A DNA stretch of 64,000 bases from JBFWNG01 sp050251195 (lineage in GTDB: Bacteria; Bdellovibrionota_B; Oligoflexia; Oligoflexales; Oligoflexaceae), in contig JBFWNG010000006.1 in the NCBI GenBank assembly GCA_050251195.1, positions 124,001 through 188,000 of the forward strand, written 5' to 3'. Of this stretch, positions 1 to 9,013 are shown in pieces (position 1 is the stretch's first letter; each line of letters opens with the position of its first letter). The notes under the pieces were generated by a model, which was given only the letters and a program-made list of their open reading frames with translations, did no database searches and had not been told where the DNA came from. The translations under genes were made by a program, and so were the position numbers.

Positions 1-1
1 A

Positions 2-1342
2 GTTCTCAGTATTCCGGAGTCTCGACATATCCCGTTTCCGATTGTCATGGTCTTGGGATGTCATGAAGGAGATTTCCCGCAAGGCTTGCCGGACGATTCC
101 ATCGTCGAGGATTTCCTGAAGCGCCGGCTTGGGCTACCTGGCTGGTCGGCCCTCGAGGCGATGGAAGACGTGACGTTCCATCTTCTTTTGGCGAGAACCC
201 ACAAGCTCCACTTGTTTTACTCTCAACCCGACTCCGCCAACAAGCGAGTTCGCTCGCGTTTTATCCAAGTGCTCGAAGCGAAGGGCGGGACTAAAACGCT
301 TCCGACCGCGCGAGATATAGATCACCACGCTAAAAGAGCGTCGGAGCAAGCGGAACCAGAGGGACAGGTGACGCCGTTGTTTGGGTTCGAAACGTCTCAG
401 TCCGCAACAAAGATAGATCGATTGCTGCGCTGTCCCTACCAGTATCTTCTGACGCATCAGAAGGTCAATGCATGGGAATTAGCCGACGAAAGAATGACGG
501 TTAAAGAGGAAGGCACTCTGCTTCACGGCATCATGGAAGCGTTTTTCACGGGAAAATGGGAAGAGAGGGCGGTTCTGCCTCCCTGGCCTGACATGGTCGG
601 ATTCGACGAGTTTGGGGCGGTTGCTTTGGCGAGGCTCGAGCAAGCGACGGAGACTCTCATCAAGAACGACGGTCAGACGAAAGCTCATCTGAGATTTTTT
701 GCTTGGCCAAAATTTGTCTCGCACTTGCAAAAACTCTATGGCGAAGGGTCTTGGAATTGCCTCAAAAAAGGTTGGCGCGAATATAGTTTTCAGCAGCCTA
801 TCGGCGACGTCGTCTCGACGGACAAGTTGTCCGGCGAATTGCGCGGAACCATTGATAGCGTCGATTTTGTGAACGGTTTTACCGTAATTACGGATTTCAA
901 AAGAAAAGGCGTTCCCGACAGCAAGGAATTGCGTCAAGGTTTATGCTCGCAGTTGCTGCTGTATGCCGCCATTGTTGCCCGGCGTTCTGGCGATGAGCGT
1001 AGCGAAGGATCTCCCTACGACAAATTCCTCCTAGGCTACTACTCCCTCATCGACGGCGAATGGACACCTGTCGCCGCCGGCGCGGAGGCGATGCAATATT
1101 TCTCTGCAAGCGGTTTGGTCAAGAAAAACACGCCCCTCCTGTCAGACTTGATGGAAGCCCTAGTAAAGAATATCGATTGGCGTCTTAAGGATATTGAAAA
1201 ATCGGGCAGATACTACGCCGACCCCAGCCAGTGCGGTCTTTGCCAATACGGAAACGTTTGCAGAAAAGACGACCCGAACGTGCGTGAGCAGATCGCGACA
1301 CAAAATGTTTTAGAGAAGAGAATGCAAAGTGAAGCCCTGTAA
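2..1342 (+). CDS. addB: AddB-type helicase-nuclease subunit, C-terminal part (partial)
   Basis: The reading frame is open from the window edge, so only the last 446 residues are seen and the true start lies upstream. The fragment begins in the UvrD-like C-terminal helicase fold (FPIVMVLGCHEGDFP) and ends in a PD-(D/E)XK nuclease of the RecB family: His175, Asp298 and Lys300 (TDFKRK) are the likely catalytic residues. Cys144 together with Cys411, Cys414 and Cys420 (C...C-x2-C-x5-C) matches the iron-sulfur clasp known in AddB nucleases. AddAB resects double-strand breaks for RecA loading. The 3' end overlaps addA by 14 bases, indicating coupled expression. A short genomic repeat is embedded in frame near codon 332. 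Identification is firm; residue numbers count from the first codon in the window. Confidence 0.9.
   Translation, partial: VLSIPESRHIPFPIVMVLGCHEGDFPQGLPDDSIVEDFLKRRLGLPGWSALEAMEDVTFHLLLARTHKLHLFYSQPDSANKRVRSRFIQVLEAKGGTKTLPTARDIDHHAKRASEQAEPEGQVTPLFGFETSQSATKIDRLLRCPYQYLLTHQKVNAWELADERMTVKEEGTLLHGIMEAFFTGKWEERAVLPPWPDMVGFDEFGAVALARLEQATETLIKNDGQTKAHLRFFAWPKFVSHLQKLYGEGSWNCLKKGWREYSFQQPIGDVVSTDKLSGELRGTIDSVDFVNGFTVITDFKRKGVPDSKELRQGLCSQLLLYAAIVARRSGDERSEGSPYDKFLLGYYSLIDGEWTPVAAGAEAMQYFSASGLVKKNTPLLSDLMEALVKNIDWRLKDIEKSGRYYADPSQCGLCQYGNVCRKDDPNVREQIATQNVLEKRMQSEAL
994..1013 (+). repeat. Copy of a dispersed repeat core inside addB
   Basis: The 20 bases TGAGCGTAGCGAAGGATCTC match, apart from one base or a one-base gap, the intergenic copies at 31701-31721 (same strand) and 6879-6898 (opposite strand). 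Here the repeat lies within the nuclease coding region and is translated as roughly ERSEGS, apparently in a surface loop between conserved strands. Confidence 0.6.
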
Positions 1343-4300
1343 CGATCCCCAAAGTCCCTATAATAGCTTTTTGGTTTGCGCATCGGCGGGATCAGGAAAA
1401 ACCTACCAACTGACGCAGCGGTTTTTGAAGCTTGTGGCTGTTCACACGCCTGTCCAAAATATTCTCGCCATAACCTTTACCAATAAAGCGGCCGGAGAAA
1501 TGCACGAACGGATTATTCGTTTGGCGTCCGAATTCATGGTGGATGCGGAAAAGCGAGCGGAGTTCGATCGTGCCATGACGATATTCTATCGCGAAAACGG
1601 CATGCCGCAAGGCGCTCCGAAACCGTTGTCCGCGCAAGAAACGGCGCAAAAGGTTCTCGGTTCGACCCAAGCTCTCAACATAAAGACAATCGACAGTTTA
1701 TTTTGGCAGTGGTTGCGAAAATTCGGCGGAGAACTCGAAGGTATAGAGAACGGTCAAACGCTGCAACTGATGGAAGTCAAGGATGACGAAGTCTTCGTCG
1801 ATCTGGCTTTTGATCGTACTTGGGGCGAAGTGCTTCGTAACGAGAACTTTGCTGTCGCGCTCGATTATTTGGATCGTCGGAACCTTTTTGACCTGAAACG
1901 CGTCGTTCAAACCTTAACTCGCCATGATTCCCTGCTGTGGTTCTGTGCAAAAAAGGGGATGGGCTACAATGGGCTATCGCTCGATTCCGACTATGACGTC
2001 TCAGAACAAGAGCTTCTCGATGGCATAGCCGAGGATCTTCGAGAGATTCTCCAGAGTCTAAAGTCTAAAAACCGCGACCTCATGATGCAGAATCTTGCCG
2101 AGAGAAACCTGGCGGGGCTGCAGGCTACCGGCGTGGTGAAAAAATCCGAACTCAGTCTCAACGAATCAACGATCCGCGGCGTCAAAGCAAAGTTCGAAGA
2201 CAAGGTAGCGCGAATTAACGAGACCCTTCGAGGCTACGAAAATTATCAAAAGACGGCGAAGCTCAACCTCCTTGGCCGCATTCTCCAGTCAATGTTTCAA
2301 GCCTATAACGATGCCAAGACAGAGATAAAAAGTCGAAAAGGCATGATCGACTTTGGCGATCTTGTCAAAGGTTGCTACGACCTGTACAGCAACCCTAGTT
2401 ATATCGGGGCACGGTATCTCATTCAGCGCAACATCGATCATATTCTGATTGATGAGTTTCAGGACACGAGTGCGCTGCAATGGGCGGTGTTTCGAGAAAT
2501 TTGCACAGAAATCCTTGCTGGCAGCGGGTCTGAAAAATCGTCCGGCAGCCCTTCGACGGTCTTCGTCGTTGGTGACGAAAAGCAGTCAATTTACGGATTT
2601 CGAGAGGCGGACTACAAACTCTTGGGGCAGGCCGGTGAAGAGCTTGCGAGTTCGGGTTTGACGACGGTTTCTCTGTCGGCAAATTACCGCAGCAGCAAGA
2701 TTATTCTTGATTACGTGAATCGTTTCTTTCTCAATCGGTGGTCCGAGTTTCCCGAGCACGTCCCAGGTGTGGCGAGTGCGGCAAAGATCGGGGGGATTTG
2801 GTTGAGCGACGCTTTTAGCGCGGACAATCGCATCGAATCCCAGAAGGCCGAAGCGAGGTATATCGCTTGGTTTCTGAAGGAAAAAGTAGAAGGAAACGTT
2901 CCTCTTCGCGTGTGGGAAAACAGGGAGCAGGCGGAAAGACGTATGGGCTATTCGGATTGCCTTATCCTATACCGCGCGTCCACTCATCTTGGCATTGTCG
3001 AAGAAGCTCTTACAAACGCAGGAGTTCCCTTTACCAAAGACCAAGGCGAGGGCCTGTTTCAAATTCAAGACGTGAAAGACCTGCTAAGTCTTATTCGTTG
3101 GCTGGCATACCCGCGGGACGTTCAAAGTCTCACCGAGTTTTTGAAGTCTCGTTGGTTGCGCATTCCCGACGACAAACTTATCGCCGCCCTTAAAGAAACG
3201 CGATCAAACGCAAAGGCCTGGGAAGAAATCCTGCAAAAAGTCGGAGCCGCCGAGTGGCTCATGTTTGCGCGAACCAAGAGCCAGAAGACGTTTTTTGAGC
3301 TCATCGCCGACCTTTTGGCGGAGCTCGGGTTGGTTAAGAATTCAAAGGCCAACGCATTTCCTTGGTGCGACGTCTGGAACAACTTTCTCTTTCAAACTAT
3401 CAGCCGACGCCAGATCACGGACATGCGCGAACTTTCCGCAGTGCTTGACGACGCGGCAGAATACGAGACAATTCCTGTCAACTCAGGTTCGGGCAACGAA
3501 GTCACTCTCATGTCGATTCACAAGGCCAAAGGTCTTGAATATCCTCTTGTTTGCTTGATCGACACCCACGAAACTTGGGAAAAACGCGACAATTATTGGC
3601 TGAAGTGGGGAGAAAACGGCTCGGAATCGGTCTCCTACATCGGTACCCAAAGCGAGTGGCCGAAGGACGATTTCGCTTTTGACCGTCTTGTCGGCCAAAG
3701 TGCGTCGGAGATGAGAAAAGAAAACGAACGGCTTCTTTATGTGGCTTTGACGCGCGCCAAGCATTATCTCGTCATCACCGGCAGCGAGCGAAAAAAGCAA
3801 CAATCGAAGCAAGGGTACCTTGCGGATCTGAAGCAGGCCTTAGTGGAGTTAGGAGGGATGCCGGCAAATCTCGGAGGGCAGGAATCCGTTGTGTTGACGG
3901 AGGATGTTTCGGAGTTGGAGATGACCGAAGCGAGTTTGGGCCAGGAATACCGAGCGCGGAGCTCGGAACCGTCAAGCCCAGCGGGAAGCGCGTCGGGCAT
4001 CCCGTCGGAGATAATTCACCCGTACCCCACGGAAATCCGATTTGTGAACCCGCACAAGGAAGCGAAGCTCGAAGCGGAAACAACTCAGAAAACGGCAGGC
4101 GTTCAAGATGCGCTTTGGAAGACTTTCGGCCGCCACATTGGACAACTTATTCACCGAGGGCTGGAGCTGCGCGTCCAGAACCGGCCGTTTAAAGCGCGCG
4201 AATTCTGGGATTCACTCCTCAAACGAAACGACGCGAGCGAGAATGGTTTTGAATTGGCGCAGGACCTGCTGGACGGCGTGTTGTCGAGTCCGCGGTGGTT

Positions 4301-4604
4301 GGATTTGTGGCAAGATGCGGTCAATATATGGCCTGAAATGACCTGTTGCGAACGGCGCGGCGACCAAATCGTTCGCGGCAGCATGGATCTGCTCATCGAA
4401 AAGGCGAACGGCGACCTTTGGATTGTGGACTACAAGACCGCCGTGATGCCGTCAAATCTCACGCCAAAAGAATTTGTATTGGCGAAGCGTTACTTCGATC
4501 AGTTGGCGCATTACTCTTTGATCGTTCAGGGCATGTACCCGGGGCGCACTGTGAAATCGTGCGTCTATCTTACGGTTCCCAACGTCGCTGTGTTTTTGTC
4601 TTAA
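1329..4604 (+). CDS. addA: AddA/RecB-type UvrD-family helicase-nuclease
   Basis: Superfamily 1A helicase with C-terminal RecB-like nuclease, 1091 residues, the usual AddA size. Visible in order: Walker A ASAGSGKT (residues 18-25), motif Ia (ITFTNKAAGEM), Walker B (LIDEFQDTSALQW), motif III (VGDEKQSIYGFREADY), motif IV (LSANYRSS), motif V (MSIHKAKGLEYPLV), motif VI (RLLYVALTRAKHYL), and the nuclease residues HRGLEL and IVDYKTA near the end. With AddB it forms the heterodimer that unwinds and degrades DNA ends until a regulatory sequence is met. The GTG start is chosen because it follows a purine-rich stretch about 8 bases upstream and gives an intact N-terminus before Walker A. It overlaps the end of addB. 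Confidence 0.92.
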   Translation: MKPCNDPQSPYNSFLVCASAGSGKTYQLTQRFLKLVAVHTPVQNILAITFTNKAAGEMHERIIRLASEFMVDAEKRAEFDRAMTIFYRENGMPQGAPKPLSAQETAQKVLGSTQALNIKTIDSLFWQWLRKFGGELEGIENGQTLQLMEVKDDEVFVDLAFDRTWGEVLRNENFAVALDYLDRRNLFDLKRVVQTLTRHDSLLWFCAKKGMGYNGLSLDSDYDVSEQELLDGIAEDLREILQSLKSKNRDLMMQNLAERNLAGLQATGVVKKSELSLNESTIRGVKAKFEDKVARINETLRGYENYQKTAKLNLLGRILQSMFQAYNDAKTEIKSRKGMIDFGDLVKGCYDLYSNPSYIGARYLIQRNIDHILIDEFQDTSALQWAVFREICTEILAGSGSEKSSGSPSTVFVVGDEKQSIYGFREADYKLLGQAGEELASSGLTTVSLSANYRSSKIILDYVNRFFLNRWSEFPEHVPGVASAAKIGGIWLSDAFSADNRIESQKAEARYIAWFLKEKVEGNVPLRVWENREQAERRMGYSDCLILYRASTHLGIVEEALTNAGVPFTKDQGEGLFQIQDVKDLLSLIRWLAYPRDVQSLTEFLKSRWLRIPDDKLIAALKETRSNAKAWEEILQKVGAAEWLMFARTKSQKTFFELIADLLAELGLVKNSKANAFPWCDVWNNFLFQTISRRQITDMRELSAVLDDAAEYETIPVNSGSGNEVTLMSIHKAKGLEYPLVCLIDTHETWEKRDNYWLKWGENGSESVSYIGTQSEWPKDDFAFDRLVGQSASEMRKENERLLYVALTRAKHYLVITGSERKKQQSKQGYLADLKQALVELGGMPANLGGQESVVLTEDVSELEMTEASLGQEYRARSSEPSSPAGSASGIPSEIIHPYPTEIRFVNPHKEAKLEAETTQKTAGVQDALWKTFGRHIGQLIHRGLELRVQNRPFKAREFWDSLLKRNDASENGFELAQDLLDGVLSSPRWLDLWQDAVNIWPEMTCCERRGDQIVRGSMDLLIEKANGDLWIVDYKTAVMPSNLTPKEFVLAKRYFDQLAHYSLIVQGMYPGRTVKSCVYLTVPNVAVFLS

Positions 4605-4613
4605 GCTACAAAA

Positions 4614-4642
4614 AACCCCTCAACCAGCGTGGTCGAGGGGTT
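4614..4642 (-). terminator. Rho-independent terminator after the outer-membrane protein gene
   Basis: Inverted repeat AACCCCTC (4614-4621) / GAGGGGTT (4635-4642) with further ACC/GGT pairing in the loop. Read on the minus strand the stem is followed by a run of T, so it ends the gene at 4675-5604. It sits between two convergent genes and may also help stop addA transcription. Confidence 0.85.
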
Positions 4643-4674
4643 CAATGTTAAGCTTTTAAAAAGCTACAGTGTTC

Positions 4675-5604
4675 TTAGAAAAAGTTGTACACGAGGCGAA
4701 GTCTGTTCATTAAGCGCTGGTCTTTGTAGCTTTGGAAAAAGCCGTCGTGGTTAACGTAGAGGTTATTTGCAAGGCTGAGGTTGTCGGTGAATTTATACTT
4801 CACAAATCCAGAGCTTTGAGTTTCCGCGGTCGTGCTGTAACCGTCAAGCTCTGATCTGTCGGCGTCATCTCCGATGACAGAGTATTTTGGTTCATACGTT
4901 GCGCTCCATGCTGTATCGACACCTGTTGAAAGACCTTTGACAGCAGCGATCTTAATTTCAGCCAAGAGTAAGGAAGAGAGATTGTAAGCAGGATTTCGCT
5001 CCGTTGTTGTTGTTTGATTTGGAGCAAGGCTGAGGTTCTTGTTTTTGAGTTCAACGTCTCTGCGGTTATTGCTGTGATCATAAGCATAGTTTGCATAGGC
5101 CTCACCGTAGAGGTTGAGCGAACCGATGCCAATGTTGATGTCGGTTCCTGGTGCATAGTAGTAAGCGCCAAAGTAGCCATTGTCAGCCGCATCACCAAAC
5201 TTTGGGTAGATTTCAGCGTAAGGGCCAGCCACTCCTAGATCGTTTTCCATGAGATGGTACTCAGCCCAAATAAACGGCTGGATCATTTTTACGGTTTCCG
5301 CTTGCGAATTGCGTCCGTTTTGCGGTGTTTTTTCGAAACGCATGGAATAGAACATGTCCAATTTCTTATCGAGGAGCAATGTACCAAGTTCCAATCTAGG
5401 TTGAAGACTTGGTGAAGTGCTGGTGACTTCGCCCTTGTCGTTAAAAGTTTGTTTTGTGTAATGGCGTACGTCAGCTCTCAAGTATGCATTTTCGATAGCT
5501 GGTGTTTGCGCCGTTTTGGTGGTCGCTGTTACCTCGGCTTGTCCGAAAGCCGTTGCAGATAGAGCAGCAACACCGGTAATCACTGTAGCAAGTAGCTTAA
5601 GCAT
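4675..5604 (-). CDS. Outer-membrane beta-barrel protein, family not recognised
   Basis: 309 residues with a classical signal peptide (positively charged start, hydrophobic core, likely cleavage after AFGQA at about residue 23). The rest is rich in alternating polar and aromatic strands without hydrophobic helices and ends in the strand LRLVYNFF with a C-terminal phenylalanine, the hallmark of proteins inserted by BamA. It could be a small porin or channel. No conserved catalytic motif is seen. A good ribosome site (AGGAG) precedes the ATG. It is monocistronic: terminator downstream, AT-rich 175-base region upstream. Confidence 0.65.
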   Translation of the reverse strand: MLKLLATVITGVAALSATAFGQAEVTATTKTAQTPAIENAYLRADVRHYTKQTFNDKGEVTSTSPSLQPRLELGTLLLDKKLDMFYSMRFEKTPQNGRNSQAETVKMIQPFIWAEYHLMENDLGVAGPYAEIYPKFGDAADNGYFGAYYYAPGTDINIGIGSLNLYGEAYANYAYDHSNNRRDVELKNKNLSLAPNQTTTTERNPAYNLSSLLLAEIKIAAVKGLSTGVDTAWSATYEPKYSVIGDDADRSELDGYSTTAETQSSGFVKYKFTDNLSLANNLYVNHDGFFQSYKDQRLMNRLRLVYNFF

Positions 5605-5779
5605 GGTTTTCTCCTAAAAAGTTAGTAAACTTTAAAAATTAAGCCTAAAGCCTAATAATGCCGAAAAAATAAAGCACTTTTCTTAATCTAAGGCGCATTT
5701 TATCACGTTATTATTAAAAGTCAAGGTATTTTAATAAAACATTTAAAATAAGCCAAATCTAATAAAATCCAATGTCTTT

Positions 5780-6862
5780 TTAAAGATCGAGAGGTCGGTC
5801 AGCGTCGCGGTCCATTTCAAACTTAGGATCCCAAGTAAACGGAGTGCCTCCACTAGCCCCTCCAACTTCTGCTCGATATATTGGATCTGAAGACGAATAT
5901 AAGAAATTGGTAAACTCCGCAATCAGTTTCTTAGCTTCCTCATAAGTTTCTGTTGCTTGGATTTTAGCTTTGATTTCTTTGCTGTTAGGCCACCCCTTCA
6001 AATACCAGAGGAGGTGCTTGCGCATGGTGACGGCCGCGAGATTGCGACGCTCGATGCCGTAGCTTTCCCAATGAAGTTTCATATGAAATTCAAGCGTTTC
6101 GAACCAGTCGGAGACGGAAAGAGGGCGGTCGTAGCCGGCAAGCGCGTCAAACAGCCAAGGATTGCCCAACGCCCCGCGACTTACCATAACCAGATCGACT
6201 CCCGTTTTATTTTTCATGAACGCGGCATTTTGCGCGGTAAGAACATTTCCGTTGCCTATAACAGGAATACGGAGAGCAGCCTTGATCTCCGCAATCGTTT
6301 CCAGGTCCACGGGATCGGCATAGGTGCAGCTGCGCGTGCGGCCGTGAACGGTGACCCATTCGGCGCCGGCGTCTTCCGCAGCGAGCGCGATTTCTTTGCC
6401 GTTGATCTGGGTTTTGTCCCATCCCAATCGAATCTTCACGGAAAGCGGTTTGGACGTCGAATCCCGGCAAAGACGCACGGTTTCGTGAACTCTCTTCACG
6501 TCTTTCAGAATAGCCGCGCCACAGCCGTTATTCACGATCTTACGGACAGGGCAACCCATATTGATGTCGATGGTTTCGAGGTCGGTCTTGTCTAATATCT
6601 CCACAGCGCGAGCCGTTTCTTCTGAGGATTTCCCTGTGATCTGGACGCCGAGGAGGTCTTCCGCGGGATGGCGAGCCAGCATGCGTTGCGTGTTGACGTT
6701 TTTACAAACAAGGGCGGTCGCGGAAATCATTTCCACATACGTTAATGCCGCACCATGCCGCGTGCAAGTAAGTCGAAACGGGAAATCACTTACGCCCGCC
6801 AACGGTGCTAGTATAGCGGCGTTCGGGTTTGTTACGAGGTTCCAAAGGCGTGATGGTGTCAT
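5780..6862 (-). CDS. dus: tRNA-dihydrouridine synthase (Dus family)
   Basis: FMN-dependent TIM-barrel enzyme that reduces uridines in the tRNA D-loop using NADPH. Family signatures seen: LAPLAGVSDFPFRLTC at the N-terminus, DINMGCPVRKIVNNGCGAA containing the catalytic cysteine and phosphate-binding region, VKIRLGWD, VTVHGRTRSCTY, VIGNGNV and MVSRGALGNPWLF. Its 360 residues are slightly longer than average because of about 30 extra C-terminal residues. The DusB subgroup is plausible but I cannot separate subgroups by eye. It stands alone, divergent from serS, with a dispersed repeat just upstream of the ATG. Confidence 0.9.
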   Translation of the reverse strand: MTPSRLWNLVTNPNAAILAPLAGVSDFPFRLTCTRHGAALTYVEMISATALVCKNVNTQRMLARHPAEDLLGVQITGKSSEETARAVEILDKTDLETIDINMGCPVRKIVNNGCGAAILKDVKRVHETVRLCRDSTSKPLSVKIRLGWDKTQINGKEIALAAEDAGAEWVTVHGRTRSCTYADPVDLETIAEIKAALRIPVIGNGNVLTAQNAAFMKNKTGVDLVMVSRGALGNPWLFDALAGYDRPLSVSDWFETLEFHMKLHWESYGIERRNLAAVTMRKHLLWYLKGWPNSKEIKAKIQATETYEEAKKLIAEFTNFLYSSSDPIYRAEVGGASGGTPFTWDPKFEMDRDADRPLDL

Positions 6863-6878
6863 AAGTTCTTTATTGAGA

Positions 6879-6905
6879 GAGATCCTTCGCTTCGCTCAGG
6901 ATGAC
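6879..6905 (-). repeat. Dispersed intergenic repeat (copy 2)
   Basis: Read on the minus strand as GTCATCCTGAGCGAAGCGA followed by AGGATCTC, a sequence type often scattered through bacterial genomes. It lies 17 bases upstream of the dus start codon, between the divergent dus and serS genes. Related copies are at 994-1013 and 31692-31721. Confidence 0.65.
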
Positions 6906-7119
6906 GGTGCTCGATAACGATGGCGCTCCGGGTTCACAGATTCGCTCTGAAGATTGGCTAATACCTTATTTTGAGAACGCGTTAAAGATCTAAAAATGAA
7001 CTCGCTTGGGAAGGCTTTTTTGCTTTCTTTGGCAGCACTGGTCTTGTGAAATGTCTCATGTTGCCTTAGTATGCAATATTGCAGGCTTCTGCCACATTAG
7101 AAAAACAGGGAATGGGTTC

Positions 7120-8388
7120 ATGCTGGATATCAAGTACATACGGGAAAACCTCGATCGCTGTGTTAAAGGCGCGCGAGACAAGAATTTCAAAGTGGACTTC
7201 CAAGAAGTTCTGACTTTGGACGATCAGATGCGCTCGCTGCGGATGGACCTTGAAAAACTCCAAAATCAACGGAACGAGGCGTCTAAAGCTATCGCCAAAG
7301 CCGATCCCGCGACCCGGGAAACCCTCAAAACTCAAGTCGCAGCGCTGAAGCCCGACATGGAACGCCTCAAAACTGAACTTACGGCGGTGGAAGCGACTTT
7401 TAGCGACCTCATGCTAAGACTACCCGCTCCCGCTCGGGCCGATGTGCCCGTGGGCAAGGACGACACTGAGAATGTCGAGGTTAAAAAATGGGGGGAACCT
7501 AGGAAATTCGACTTCCCAATTAAAGACCATGCCGAATTAGGCTCTAAATTGGGAATCATCGACATCGAGAGGGGAGTGAAGCTCGCCGGAAGTCGTTCTT
7601 ATTTTCTGGTCGGCGACGGAGCGTTGCTGGAGCAAGCCGTCATGCGCTTCGTCTATGAGAAGCTCTACAAGAAAGGGTACACCCCATATTCCATTCCTGT
7701 GCTTGTAAAAGACGATGCGATGACCGGTACAGGTTATTTCCCTCTCGGAAGAGAACAAGCCTATTACGTTGAAAAGGATGAGTTGTCCCTTGTTGGCACG
7801 TCTGAAGTGGCACTCACGAGCATTTATTCCGACGAAATCCTAAACGCCGAAGACTTGCCCATCCGCGTCATGGCGCAGAGTTCCTGCTTTCGGCGCGAAG
7901 CCGGCACTTATGGCAAAGATACCCAAGGCCTTTATCGCGTGCATCAGTTTCAGAAGATCGAACAGGTCATTGTTGGCATTGCCGATGAGAAAGATTCGGA
8001 GCAACTGCACGCCGAACTCTTACAAAATGCCGAAGAAATATTACAGGCATTGAGTTTGCCGTACCGCGTGGTCTACGTCTGCACTGGTGATCTTGGCCAA
8101 GGTCAGGTACGCAAACACGATATCGAAACTTGGATGCCGTCACGTAAAAACTACGGCGAAACCCATAGCTGCTCGACGTTCCACGATTTCCAAGCGCGTC
8201 GCCTTAAAATGCGCTACAAGGATAAGAGCGGCGAAAAACGGATTTGCCATACGCTCAACAACACCGCCATCGCAAGCCCGCGAATTCTCATACCATTACT
8301 GGAAAATCATCAAAACGCGGACGGAACGATTAGTATTCCAGAATGCCTCCAACCCTACATGGGCGGCCGCAAGAAAATTGGCGGCTAG
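7120..8388 (+). CDS. serS: Seryl-tRNA synthetase
   Basis: Class II synthetase that charges tRNA-Ser, 422 residues. The N-terminal long coiled-coil arm (about residues 30-100, rich in Lys/Glu/Leu heptads) is followed by the catalytic core: TSEVAL, motif 2 region (CFRREAG, YRVHQFQKIEQ) and motif 3 region (NNTAIASPRILIPLLENHQ), ending GTISIPECLQPYMGG. The ATG at 7120 is chosen because the protein then begins MLDIKYIREN, the standard SerRS start, with AGGG nine bases upstream; an in-frame ATG further upstream would add 38 residues unlike the family. Confidence 0.97.
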   Translation: MLDIKYIRENLDRCVKGARDKNFKVDFQEVLTLDDQMRSLRMDLEKLQNQRNEASKAIAKADPATRETLKTQVAALKPDMERLKTELTAVEATFSDLMLRLPAPARADVPVGKDDTENVEVKKWGEPRKFDFPIKDHAELGSKLGIIDIERGVKLAGSRSYFLVGDGALLEQAVMRFVYEKLYKKGYTPYSIPVLVKDDAMTGTGYFPLGREQAYYVEKDELSLVGTSEVALTSIYSDEILNAEDLPIRVMAQSSCFRREAGTYGKDTQGLYRVHQFQKIEQVIVGIADEKDSEQLHAELLQNAEEILQALSLPYRVVYVCTGDLGQGQVRKHDIETWMPSRKNYGETHSCSTFHDFQARRLKMRYKDKSGEKRICHTLNNTAIASPRILIPLLENHQNADGTISIPECLQPYMGGRKKIGG

Positions 8389-8424
8389 TACCCCCTAAGA
8401 AACTACCCAGAAATTGTTGCACAA

Positions 8425-8513
8425 GATAAATAAGTGGTTTATCTCCCGTCGACACCTTAGCGGCGGAAAAGTCGAGTTGGGGCGAACTACTGAATTTTCT
8501 CACGGTCGCCGCT
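8425..8513. other. Hairpin-forming spacer between convergent genes
   Basis: The spacer between serS and the LEA-type lipoprotein gene holds GATAAA/TTTATC (8425-8443) and a nested structure at 8459-8513: AGCGGCG (8459-8465) pairs with CGCCGCT (8507-8513), and inside it GAAAA with TTTTC and AGTT with AACT. There is no clear U-run, so it is not a textbook terminator; it may stop transcripts from both sides or be a small structured RNA. Confidence 0.4.
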
Positions 8514-8548
8514 ACCCAGCTGAGATGCTTCAGTGCCAGTGAATTGGA

Positions 8549-9013
8549 CTAGCGAAACAACGAGTCGATTTCTTTTTCAGATTTAAGTTCTTTTTGGAAC
8601 TCGCCAAGAATCGTGCTGTAACGGATGTTCCCTGACAACAGGACCTTGTCGATTTTGCCGCTCAATAGTTTTTTTGCGTTGTTGAACGTCTTAAAATTGA
8701 CGTCAAATGCAAGACTCACTTTTGTCGGCACGTCGCTTTCCGCATTGACGGATTCCTTAAGCGCGCCCTTGGCAAGCTCGATTTCTCCAGCCTGGACTTG
8801 ATAATCGAAAGACTGCACGGTGACGTCAAAGAAGTTCTCATTCAGCAAAGTTCCGTCAACGACAAACGTTGCTTTCTGAAAGTCGAGCGACTGCAAATTA
8901 ATTTCGTTAATCTCAAATTTAGGCGGCGTCGGATTCAGCCCTAGCGTTGCGCAGCCCGAGTTCATCAAACCAAAAATCGCAGCCGCTATTAAGAAAAGCT
9001 GTTTGAACATCAT
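8549..9013 (-). CDS. LEA14/WHy-like lipoprotein
   Basis: About 154 residues. A hydrophobic leader ends in a lipobox-like NSGC, so it is probably a lipid-anchored envelope protein. The remainder (FEINEINLQSLDFQKATF, then DVTVQSFDYQVQAGEIELA) resembles water-stress/LEA type 2 beta-sandwich domains found in bacterial lipoproteins, whose molecular role is poorly defined. The start ATG overlaps the lysK stop codon (ATGA), so the two are translationally coupled; why a synthetase is coupled to a lipoprotein is not obvious. Confidence 0.6.
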   Translation of the reverse strand: MMFKQLFLIAAAIFGLMNSGCATLGLNPTPPKFEINEINLQSLDFQKATFVVDGTLLNENFFDVTVQSFDYQVQAGEIELAKGALKESVNAESDVPTKVSLAFDVNFKTFNNAKKLLSGKIDKVLLSGNIRYSTILGEFQKELKSEKEIDSLFR

